Origin: Hyphomicrobium sp.
GTDB taxonomy: Bacteria; Pseudomonadota; Alphaproteobacteria; Rhizobiales; Hyphomicrobiaceae
Length of the DNA stretch: 5,702 nucleotides
Direction of reading: 5' to 3'
Assembly (NCBI GenBank): GCA_030609245.1
Contig: JAUWCP010000162.1
Span: 1-5,702, forward strand
The position numbers were made by a program, and so were the translations under genes. This document shows, one piece after another, positions 1 through 4,974 of the stretch (its first letter is position 1; each line of letters begins with the position of its first letter). The notes under the pieces are model-generated. The model searched no databases. It was not told the DNA's origin and saw nothing but the letters and a program-made list of their open reading frames with translations.

Positions 1-146
1 TTACGTGCTCGCGTTGCGAGGCCGGAGCGCCACTAAAATCCGCGGCTTATGATCGTTCAAGAATCGTTATTGGGTCGCGCGACTCGCAACTGCCGTGTGG
101 CGAAAATACCGCGGAAGTGTCATGACCGACTTGGGTCATGATTTTG
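1..146. promoter_or_regulatory. Non-coding region downstream of rpsT, possible dnaA upstream region
   Basis: No credible coding sequence is visible here. In many alphaproteobacteria rpsT is followed in the same direction by dnaA. Since rpsT is on the minus strand here, dnaA would lie off the left edge and this stretch would be part of its leader or promoter region; that is inference from synteny only. Two GANTC sites (the CcrM methylation target in alphaproteobacteria) are present at 61-65 and 81-85. I see no good DnaA box and no AT-rich unwinding tract, so an origin is not supported. A hairpin near the right end is listed separately. Confidence 0.35.
120..141 (+). terminator. Perfect 8-bp inverted repeat next to the rpsT stop codon
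   Basis: Arms TCATGACC (120-127) and GGTCATGA (134-141) are perfectly complementary with a 6-base loop. On the plus strand the stem is followed by TTTTGT, which resembles a weak intrinsic terminator. On the minus strand, the direction of rpsT, the stem starts 6 bases after the stop codon but is not followed by a T-run. It may end transcription coming from the left on the plus strand, act as a 3' stabilising stem for the rpsT mRNA, or be a protein-binding palindrome. Confidence 0.4.
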
Positions 147-413
147 TCAACTTGCGATCGCCTTCACGCGCGCCGTCAGCCGAGAAATCTTGCGGCTAAC
201 CGTCTTCTTATGCATCGCGCCCTTCTGCGCCGAACGCGCCATCAACGGCGTTGCGGACTTCAATGCCTCAAGCGCTGTGTCCTTGTTGCCTGCAGCAATC
301 GCCGCTTCAACCTTGCGCACCTCGGTGCGAACCTGCGAGGTGCGCGCCTTGTTGATCTCAGTTCGGCGAATCGCCTTGCGAGCGGCTTTCTTCGCCGACT
401 TTGTATTGGCCAT
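147..413 (-). CDS. rpsT: 30S ribosomal protein S20
   Basis: Encodes an 88-residue, strongly basic, alanine- and lysine-rich protein that matches bacterial S20 in length and sequence. It has the typical N-terminus MANTKSAKKAARKAIRR and the C-terminal stretch with HKKTVSRKISRL. S20 is a primary 16S rRNA-binding protein of the small subunit and folds as a helical bundle. The start is firm: ATG at 413-411 is preceded by AGGAAGGG (minus strand, 428-421) at a spacing of 7 bases. The gene is monocistronic in this window. Its upstream neighbour is divergent, and the usual downstream partner in alphaproteobacteria is dnaA, outside the window. A candidate promoter lies about 130-155 bases upstream of the start, giving a long leader that could host feedback control, as S20 is known to control its own synthesis in E. 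coli. Confidence 0.97.
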   Translation of the reverse strand: MANTKSAKKAARKAIRRTEINKARTSQVRTEVRKVEAAIAAGNKDTALEALKSATPLMARSAQKGAMHKKTVSRKISRLTARVKAIAS

Positions 414-475
414 ATCCTAACCCTTCCTAAGTCCTCAGCATCGCTCCGTCCTTTGCTCTTAAAGCTCGGGCAAGC

Positions 476-507
476 CGGGCGGCGGGGCGAAATGCACTTG
501 CCGCCCG
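476..507 (-). promoter_or_regulatory. GC-rich stem in the predicted rpsT leader
   Basis: CGGGCGGC (476-483) and GCCGCCCG (500-507) form a perfect 8-bp stem around a 16-base loop. It lies between the candidate rpsT promoter and the ribosome binding site, so it would sit in the 5' untranslated RNA. A role in S20 feedback control is possible but inferred only from position. There is no T-run on either side, so it is not a convincing terminator. Confidence 0.3.
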
Positions 508-540
508 AAACCCTAGCTCCGAGCGGCTTTAGTTGGCAGT

Positions 541-569
541 CGTATAAACGGCCGCCGAACGGCGGTCAA
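541..569 (-). promoter_or_regulatory. Candidate sigma-70-type promoter for rpsT
   Basis: On the minus strand TTGACC (569-564) is a five-of-six match to the -35 consensus. It is followed 17 bases later by TATACG (546-541) as a partial -10. The spacer contains a small CCGCC/GGCGG stem. Transcription would begin near 534, giving a leader of about 120 bases before the rpsT start. It is the best minus-strand candidate I see in the 414-675 gap. No equally good plus-strand promoter for the membrane-protein pair was found. Confidence 0.4.
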
Positions 570-631
570 CGGGCCTGCCGGGGCGAAACAACCCGGCCGC
601 AAAGGAGAACAGGCCCCTGGAAATCTGTTAA

Positions 632-648
632 GGGTGCGCCCGGCACCC
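632..648 (+). promoter_or_regulatory. Small stem upstream of the membrane-protein operon
   Basis: GGGTGC (632-637) and GCACCC (643-648) pair around a 5-base loop, ending 14 bases before the AGGAGGG ribosome binding site of the next gene. It would lie in the 5' leader of that gene. It is short and GC-rich without a T-run, and its function is unknown. Confidence 0.2.
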
Positions 649-675
649 CAAGAATAGGCCGCAGGAGGGACACGC

Positions 676-1260
676 ATGACGTCGACTTGGACTTGGATCT
701 TGGCATTGGTTATCGGCCTGTTGGCGATCCTTCTGAGCTCCGGCGCAGATAGGCCAGGGCTGCATTTGGCGCTGGCGGCGCTGGTTTGCCTTGGGTTCGC
801 GGTCCTCGCAGTTTGGGACTTCCAGCGACTGGTTGCCAAAGGTGCCGACCTTCCAGCCCTCGTTAGTGCAACCGCCCGCGACATGGGCTTTGTGTGGGCC
901 TGGGCCGCACTCGGCATGCTCTTCACATACATCTTCATTCTGAATTGGCATGAGTGGTGGCAGTACGTTCTCGCCGCCGGGGTCGTCGCCGCTCTGTGTT
1001 TCTTCTTTTCAGCGACGATGAGCCGGGATGCTGAGACCGGCCGCGAGGATGAAACCATGCTCAAGCTGGCACGCTATCTTACAATCGGCCAGCTCGTGGG
1101 CATGCTCATTACCATGATCGGCCTCATTATTGACGACAAGATGCCGCGCGATCCGCAAGAGCCCGACTGGGCGGCAAACAACATCTTCTTTTTCGGGGCA
1201 GCCGCGCTCGCACTGATTAGCGCCAATGCCCTACGCAGCCCGCAACCGAAGAAATCCTAG
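676..1260 (+). CDS. Uncharacterised six-helix inner-membrane protein (first of a related pair)
   Basis: A 194-residue hydrophobic protein that I do not recognise as a named family. Six membrane segments can be read at about residues 5-23, 29-48, 70-90, 95-113, 130-152 and 168-186. The C-terminus ends in basic PKKS, which suggests both ends are cytoplasmic. Two motifs stand out: WHEWWQY (91-97) in the loop before helix 4, and DWAANNIF (164-171) just before helix 6. Both recur in the next gene, so the two proteins are paralogues. With an N-in topology both motifs would face the periplasm. The start ATG has a strong ribosome binding site, AGGAGGG at 663-669, 6 bases upstream. No catalytic or transporter signature was seen. 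The pair occupies the space between rpsT and mutM, where echA is often found in related genomes. Confidence 0.85.
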   Translation: MTSTWTWILALVIGLLAILLSSGADRPGLHLALAALVCLGFAVLAVWDFQRLVAKGADLPALVSATARDMGFVWAWAALGMLFTYIFILNWHEWWQYVLAAGVVAALCFFFSATMSRDAETGREDETMLKLARYLTIGQLVGMLITMIGLIIDDKMPRDPQEPDWAANNIFFFGAAALALISANALRSPQPKKS

Positions 1261-1291
1261 TCGCGCCAATGCATAGCTGGGGGCTGCAAAC

Positions 1292-1939
1292 TTGAACACA
1301 CAAGACATGGAACGCGCCAAACCCTTAAAACCGCTGCTGCTGGCGATTGTTATAGCGCTCGTAGCGAGCGTGCTGGTGATGGTGCTTGCCGCGGCGCGAG
1401 ACGCGCGCCTCGTCTTCGCACTAGCAGCCACGCTCTTCGTGGTGCAGATAATTTTCGCGACGCTGCGCATCAATTGGCCGCTCATGCGCCACGGCCCAGC
1501 GCAAAGCGAGGAAGGCGCCGTGATCGCCTCCGTACTGTGCAATTCTGTCCTTACCGGTCTTGCCTACACGTGGGGAGCTGCGGCGATGCTGACCGTCTAT
1601 TCCTTGTCCGGCTTGAGTTGGCGCCACGGGTGGCAGTACGGCGCAGCCATGGCGCTCGTCGCTATTGGCGTCTTCGTCTACACCCGCTGGCTCAGTGCGG
1701 ACAACAGTGGGCTTCGTACACCACGCGCACTCGCGGCCGTGACGAGCCTTGGCGCGTTGCAAGGGCTTGGCACGATCGCTGCGTTGGCCTTTCTTCTACT
1801 TTCCGGAAAGCTCGCCACACCCAAATCCGACTGGGCCGCCAACGATATCTTCCTTGCTGGAAGCGTGACGCTAGCGCTGTTGTCGCTGATCTCAGTGCTA
1901 TCGTATCGGAAGCTCACCCAAGGGCCCAGCTCGCACTGA
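1292..1939 (+). CDS. Uncharacterised six-helix inner-membrane protein (second of a related pair)
   Basis: A 215-residue protein with six predicted membrane segments (about residues 14-34, 39-57, 84-106, 114-131, 147-170 and 184-204). It shares WRHGWQY (110-116) and DWAANDIF (180-187) with the preceding gene at nearly the same spacing (70 residues apart versus 73), which points to tandem duplication and divergence. Basic residues at the N-terminus (RAKPLK) suggest it is cytoplasmic, which puts both motifs on the periplasmic side. The start is uncertain: TTG at 1292 has GGGGG (1279-1283) 8 bases upstream and gives the length above, while ATG at 1307 lacks a ribosome binding site. It starts 31 bases after the previous stop, so the two are probably co-transcribed. 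Its stop lies 10 bases from the mutM stop on the other strand. Function unknown. Confidence 0.83.
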   Translation: MNTQDMERAKPLKPLLLAIVIALVASVLVMVLAAARDARLVFALAATLFVVQIIFATLRINWPLMRHGPAQSEEGAVIASVLCNSVLTGLAYTWGAAAMLTVYSLSGLSWRHGWQYGAAMALVAIGVFVYTRWLSADNSGLRTPRALAAVTSLGALQGLGTIAALAFLLLSGKLATPKSDWAANDIFLAGSVTLALLSLISVLSYRKLTQGPSSH

Positions 1940-1949
1940 CGCGCACCGT

Positions 1950-2846
1950 TCACCGCTGACATTTAGGACAGAAGAATGTCGAGCGGCCCCTTTGGAAGAT
2001 ACGGCGCACGTTGCCCTGGCAGCCAGTCGATACACATGGTTGTCCCTGGCGGCCATAGACAGCGAATGACTCTTGAAATGCACCGATCGCGCCGTCCGTG
2101 TGGCGGTAGTCACGCAAAGACGAGCCCCCTGCGGCGATCGATTCTTTCAGCACTGCACGGACAGATTCAACGAGTTCCAATGCCCGCACCGTCGGCATGC
2201 CGCTTTTCTTTGCCAGACTGGCCGCTGGGCGTTTGGGCGAAAACCCAGCGCGAAACAGCGCCTCGCACACATAGATGTTGCCAAGACCCGCCACAATGCG
2301 CTGGTCGGCCAGAAATGCCTTGAGATCGACTGCTTTCCCGGCCGCACGCTGCGCCAGGTATTCTGCGGTTAGTGCCGGACCAAGCGGCTCGACACCAAGT
2401 TCGCGTATCAGCGGGTGCGCAGCGAGTTCGGCTTGGGGGACGAGCAGCATGAAGCCGAAGCGGCGTGGATCGTTGTATGTGACGATTGCACCGTGCTCCA
2501 TGTGAAACACAATGTGATCGTGCTTGGCGCTGGCAGCCGTCATGTGGGCAAAGTCGCCAAGCGGCCGGCCCCACGGCTTGTCTTTTCGGGACTTGCAATA
2601 GACCGTGAACCGGCCAGTCATGCCGAGGTGCATGAGGAGCACTTCACTGCCGGACAGATAGGCCACCAGGTACTTGGCCCGCCTCTCCAAGCGTTCAACA
2701 CTCTGACCGCTGAGACGCCGGGCAAAGCGCTCTGGAAAGTCAAAGCGAAGGTTGGCGCGCCGCTGCTCCACATATGCAAATCGGGCATTTGTGAACACCG
2801 GCTCCAGGCCTCGCCGCACAATCTCCACTTCGGGCAGCTCGGGCAT
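1950..2846 (-). CDS. mutM: Formamidopyrimidine-DNA glycosylase (Fpg/MutM)
   Basis: A base-excision repair enzyme that removes 8-oxoguanine and formamidopyrimidines from DNA and cuts the strand by beta,delta-elimination. The 298-residue protein starts MPELPEVE: after Met removal Pro2 is the nucleophile and Glu3 the helper acid. Lys58 (in RRAKYL) matches the conserved beta-lyase-site lysine. The LMHLGMTGRF and YNDPRRFGF motifs, the helix-two-turn-helix segment (ADQRIVAGLGNIYVCEALF) and a C-terminal zinc finger with Cys271, Cys276, Cys293 and Cys296 are all present, so it should be active. It is longer than E. coli Fpg (269) because of an extra segment around residues 84-105, common in alphaproteobacteria. 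An in-frame start at 2882 would add 12 residues in front of the catalytic proline and is therefore rejected. The gene is divergent from ubiE and convergent with the membrane-protein pair. Confidence 0.97.
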   Translation of the reverse strand: MPELPEVEIVRRGLEPVFTNARFAYVEQRRANLRFDFPERFARRLSGQSVERLERRAKYLVAYLSGSEVLLMHLGMTGRFTVYCKSRKDKPWGRPLGDFAHMTAASAKHDHIVFHMEHGAIVTYNDPRRFGFMLLVPQAELAAHPLIRELGVEPLGPALTAEYLAQRAAGKAVDLKAFLADQRIVAGLGNIYVCEALFRAGFSPKRPAASLAKKSGMPTVRALELVESVRAVLKESIAAGGSSLRDYRHTDGAIGAFQESFAVYGRQGQPCVSTGCQGNVRRIFQRGRSTFFCPKCQR

Positions 2847-2932
2847 CTTCTTAACCGCTTCGACAACACAATTGCGACCCACGCGGCCGGGACCATAGCG
2901 CGTGGCACGCGCCTTCGCTATTGTCGGCCCTC
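2847..2932. promoter_or_regulatory. Divergent mutM/ubiE control region with a 15-bp palindrome
   Basis: This gap must carry the start signals for both genes. At 2898-2912 there is a palindrome with perfect 7-bp arms, GCGCGTG and CACGCGC, around one central base. It is nested within a second inverted repeat, ATAGCG (2895-2900) and CGCTAT (2916-2921). This is what a dimeric repressor site could look like, but no regulator can be named. No confident -35/-10 pair was found on either strand. Confidence 0.35.
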
Positions 2933-3721
2933 ATGAGCAGTCCCACAAATGAAGGACAGCGCAGCCGCGCTGCGCACCAAACAAAGTTTGGATTCCGCGA
3001 TGTGCCGGAAAACGAGCGCCAAGGCCTTGTGAACGAGGTCTTTGCCACCGTTGCCGAACGCTATGACCTGATGAACGACCTGATGTCAGGCGGCTTGCAC
3101 CGCTTGTGGAAGAACGATCTGATCGGGTGGCTCAATCCACCGCGCAACGACCGTTCCTTCCGCCTGCTCGATGTGGCAGGCGGCACGGGGGACGTTGCAA
3201 TTCGCTATGCACGCGCGAGCGGGCCAAATGCGACCGCCGTCCTGTGTGACATCAGCCAGGAAATGCTCAGCGTGGGGCGCCGCAAAGTACGCGAGGCAGG
3301 CCTTGATCAGCGCGTCACTCTTACGCAAGGAAACGCAGAAGCACTGCCGTTTTCGGACCGTACATTCGATGCCTACACAATTGCCTTCGGCATCCGCAAT
3401 GTCACTCACATAGACAAGGCACTTGGCGAAGCCTTTCGCGTCCTAAAGACCGGTGGGCGTTTTCTCTGCCTTGAATTCTCCCAGGTGCAGGTGCCGATCC
3501 TCGACCGGCTCTATGATTTCCATTCGTTCGAGGTAATCCCACGTCTGGGCCAACTCACCGCAGGTGATGGGGAACCCTACCGCTATCTCGTTGAGAGCAT
3601 CCGCAAGTTCCCTGCACAGGAACGCTTCGCCGCGATGATCCGCGAAGCCGGATTTGCGCGCGTCAGCTACCGTAATTTGACCGGTGGCATTGCCGCCATC
3701 CATTCGGGTTGGAAGATCTAA
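2933..3721 (+). CDS. ubiE: Ubiquinone/menaquinone biosynthesis C-methyltransferase UbiE (Coq5)
   Basis: A SAM-dependent C-methyltransferase of quinone biosynthesis; in ubiquinone makers it methylates the 2-polyprenyl-6-methoxy-benzoquinol ring. The 262-residue protein has the family signature YDLMNDLMSGGLHRLWK (44-60), the SAM-binding motif LDVAGGTGD (79-87), the acidic CDIS (105-108), AFGIRNVTHIDKALGEAFRV (151-170) and the typical C-terminus HSGWKI. Length and motifs fit complete UbiE. The start chosen is ATG at 2933. An in-frame TTG at 2921 would add four residues and overlaps an inverted repeat; neither start has a clear ribosome binding site. In many Hyphomicrobiales ubiB follows ubiE directly. 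Here the next 300 bases are non-coding and carry repeat copy A, so that arrangement is broken or ubiB is elsewhere. Confidence 0.95.
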   Translation: MSSPTNEGQRSRAAHQTKFGFRDVPENERQGLVNEVFATVAERYDLMNDLMSGGLHRLWKNDLIGWLNPPRNDRSFRLLDVAGGTGDVAIRYARASGPNATAVLCDISQEMLSVGRRKVREAGLDQRVTLTQGNAEALPFSDRTFDAYTIAFGIRNVTHIDKALGEAFRVLKTGGRFLCLEFSQVQVPILDRLYDFHSFEVIPRLGQLTAGDGEPYRYLVESIRKFPAQERFAAMIREAGFARVSYRNLTGGIAAIHSGWKI

Positions 3722-3781
3722 CGCCGCACCGAAAGCACGACGACACTGAGATCGTAGCTCGCATTCTTCGGCCCCGCGCGC

Positions 3782-3969
3782 CTTGGAGCAAGATCGTTCT
3801 TGATTGAATCGCTTAAGCCTTCGGCCGGGAGGTCTCCAACAGACAAGTGAATCTTACTCTAGGGTCTAGACCCTAGGGTCATAGACCCTAAATCAAAAGT
3901 GTAGAGGTGTGATTCACGTTTCACTTGGAACGGCTCAAGTGCGTCCAAGTGAAATGATCAGGCACTAAG
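3782..3969 (+). repeat. Palindromic interspersed repeat, copy A (MITE-like)
   Basis: The same element occurs inverted at 5379-5530. Matching blocks: 3786-3815 versus the complement of 5498-5527 (29 of 30 identical), 3891-3906 versus 5439-5454 (16 of 16), and 3910-3929 versus 5417-5436 (20 of 20), followed by the second arm of a hairpin. Internal stems are TTTCACTTGGA (3919-3929) with TCCAAGTGAAA (3944-3954), and GTGAATC (3847-3853) with GATTCAC (3911-3917). The ends are an imperfect inverted repeat (CTTGGAGCAAGATCGT against CTTAGTGCCTGATCAT, 11 of 16). There is no ORF. A 30-base palindromic insert at 3861-3890 is absent from copy B. It is probably a non-autonomous palindromic element of the kind spread between genes in Hyphomicrobiales; I cannot assign it to a named family. 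Confidence 0.85.
3859..3890. repeat. Nested palindrome insert within repeat copy A
   Basis: CTAGGGTCTAGACCCTAG (3859-3876) is a perfect 18-bp palindrome. It overlaps a second one, TAGGGTC (3874-3880) with GACCCTA (3884-3890) around ATA. Together they contain four alternating copies of the 7-mer TAGGGTC or its complement, or one base short of it. Copy B has a single base (C on the matching strand) where 3861-3890 lies. The block therefore looks like an insertion or expansion into the element, or a deletion from copy B. Confidence 0.75.
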
Positions 3970-4021
3970 CGATACGACCGGCGTGTCGGCCTGCCGACCT
4001 GGCTGAATCTTCTGGGTCCCA

Positions 4022-4828
4022 CTATCGCACAAGCGCAACCACACGTGCAGGTGCGCCGGAGCCGCCCGCGAGCTTCATTGGAAGGGCTAAGACCCAAGCG
4101 CCCGTTGGCGGCAGCTTGTCGAGGTTTTTCAGGTTTTCCAGCCCCACCACGTTGGCTGCACTTGTGATTTGGTGCACAAGAAATTTGCGCGAGGGGCCAT
4201 TGTCGATGCTCGCCGTATCGACGCCGAGCACTGTGGCGCCGCGTTCGACAAGCATTTGCGCTGCTTCCGCCCCGTAGGATGGAAAGTGAAGGTTGCTGGC
4301 GTCCCCCGGCGTATCATCGCCTAGATAGGCAAGCTTGTCGGGCCAACGGCTGCTCCAGCCCGTGCGCAATAGCACAATGGCGCCGGCGCGAACCTTACCG
4401 TGCACCGCCTCCCACGCGGTCACGTCCTCCACCTTGAGCGTGTAGTCTGGATCCTTTGCCGCCTTGGCGGAAATGTCGATTACGACCGCCGGCCCAATGA
4501 GCCGCTTCAGCGGGATCTTAGCTACTGTCCAGCCGCGCTCAGCGAAATGAAAGGGCGCGTCCAGGTGCGTGCCGCCGTGCTCGGGCAAGCAGAACTTGTA
4601 GGCTGCATAGAAAAAACCTTCCTCGGTCATCCCCTTGAACAGCTTCGTCAGTTTGAAGCTATCGGTCTGGGTCGGCCAGAAGATGGTATCGGCGCCGAGA
4701 GCATGCGTGAGGTCGATCACGTTTGCTTTGGCGATGTCGAGGCCTTGTGCCTGTAGCAATGTAACAGGCGTCGCAAAGAAGGCCACTAAGAGTGCGAACG
4801 CAAAGGATAGGCGGCGAATGGAATGCAT
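4022..4828 (-). CDS. Exported cyclase-family amidohydrolase (kynurenine formamidase-like, PF04199 type)
   Basis: A 268-residue protein of the metal-dependent cyclase/KynB/isatin-hydrolase superfamily, whose members hydrolyse amide or lactam bonds in small molecules. The family metal motif HxGTHxDxPxHF is present as HGGTHLDAPFHF (residues 84-95; His84, His88, Asp90 and His94). Supporting features are IDLTHALG near the start of the mature domain, IVLLRTGW (151-158), LGVDTASIDNG (201-211) and His219. The N-terminus is a clear signal peptide: MHSIRRLSFA, a hydrophobic core, then a likely cleavage near residue 28 (LLQAQG), so the enzyme should act in the periplasm. This start is chosen because it gives a clean signal peptide and has GGGGAA (4840-4835) 6 bases upstream; an in-frame start at 4903 would spoil the signal. 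KynB itself is cytosolic, so kynurenine formamidase is unlikely to be the exact role. Substrate unknown. Confidence 0.9.
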   Translation of the reverse strand: MHSIRRLSFAFALLVAFFATPVTLLQAQGLDIAKANVIDLTHALGADTIFWPTQTDSFKLTKLFKGMTEEGFFYAAYKFCLPEHGGTHLDAPFHFAERGWTVAKIPLKRLIGPAVVIDISAKAAKDPDYTLKVEDVTAWEAVHGKVRAGAIVLLRTGWSSRWPDKLAYLGDDTPGDASNLHFPSYGAEAAQMLVERGATVLGVDTASIDNGPSRKFLVHQITSAANVVGLENLKNLDKLPPTGAWVLALPMKLAGGSGAPARVVALVR

Positions 4829-4974
4829 GGCGGATTCCCCGGAGGAATGAGATTTGCGCGCATCCATGCTTGCCGAGCATTGGCCGTGTGGCAAGCGCCC
4901 CATCGATTGGGTTCGTGGGCAAACGTGGGAGTTTTTCTCTACCCACGCAGCGAAACTCCCGCTATGCCCCGCAC
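4829..4974. promoter_or_regulatory. Divergent cyclase/mutT intergenic region
   Basis: Start signals for both genes must lie here, but no convincing -35/-10 pair was seen. The cyclase ribosome binding site (GGGGAA, 4840-4835 on the minus strand) is at the left end. The right part, 4924-4960, holds two overlapping inverted repeats that cannot pair at the same time; they are listed separately. Confidence 0.5.
4924..4960 (+). promoter_or_regulatory. Two mutually exclusive stems just upstream of mutT
   Basis: CGTGGG (4924-4929) can pair with CCCACG (4942-4947). GGGAGTTT (4927-4934) can instead pair with AAACTCCC (4953-4960). The two stems share GGG at 4927-4929, so only one can form. The block ends 14 bases before the mutT ATG, where an alternative leader structure could affect translation if it is transcribed. 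It could equally be a protein-binding site. No known riboswitch class was recognised. Confidence 0.4.

Larger units (their letters stand above)
3722..4021. other. 300-base non-coding gap between convergent ubiE and cyclase genes
   Basis: Most of the gap is palindromic repeat copy A (3782-3969). The left flank (3722-3781) shows nothing recognisable, in particular no remnant of ubiB. The right flank (3970-4021) contains a small stem, GTCGG/CCGAC at 3985-3998 with a 4-base loop. It lies after the cyclase stop on the minus strand but has no T-run, so it is at best a weak terminator. No intrinsic terminator for ubiE was found. Confidence 0.7.

Noticed and set aside
13..90. Inverted repeat GTTGCGAG (13-20) and CTCGCAAC (83-90)
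   Set aside because: Eight bases with a 62-base spacer can arise by chance in GC-rich DNA, and no other evidence supports a function.
1..146. Replication origin next to dnaA
   Set aside because: There are no clear DnaA boxes, no AT-rich repeats, and dnaA itself is not in view. GTTCAAGAATCG at 55-66 loosely recalls part of the interspersed repeat but is too short to count as a copy.
484..588. Direct repeat GGGGCGAAA at 484-492 and 580-588
   Set aside because: Only nine bases, two copies, no consistent placement relative to a promoter; probably chance.
138..752. Plus-strand open frame of 204 codons across rpsT
   Set aside because: It is antisense to the certain rpsT gene and runs into the first membrane-protein gene. 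It is rich in Arg and Cys, as expected for a shadow frame in GC-rich DNA, and it has no family resemblance.
513..1064. Minus-strand open frame of 183 codons
   Set aside because: It overlaps most of the first membrane-protein gene, which has a strong ribosome binding site and clear membrane segments. The composition of this frame looks random.
2847..2882. Upstream start for mutM
   Set aside because: It would place 12 residues before the proline that must be N-terminal for catalysis.
2415..2936. Plus-strand open frame of 173 codons opposite mutM
   Set aside because: A shadow of the well-supported mutM gene; no domain is recognisable.
3859..3890. CRISPR-like or tandem array from repeated TAGGGTC units
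   Set aside because: The units overlap as palindromes over only 32 bases and have no spacers of regular length.
3722..4021. Remnant of ubiB or a hidden small gene after ubiE
   Set aside because: No frame resembles UbiB, and no start with a ribosome binding site opens a plausible small protein; the space is mainly palindromic repeat.
4829..4903. Upstream start for the cyclase gene
   Set aside because: It would bury the signal peptide behind 25 polar residues; the ATG at 4828 has a suitable ribosome binding site.
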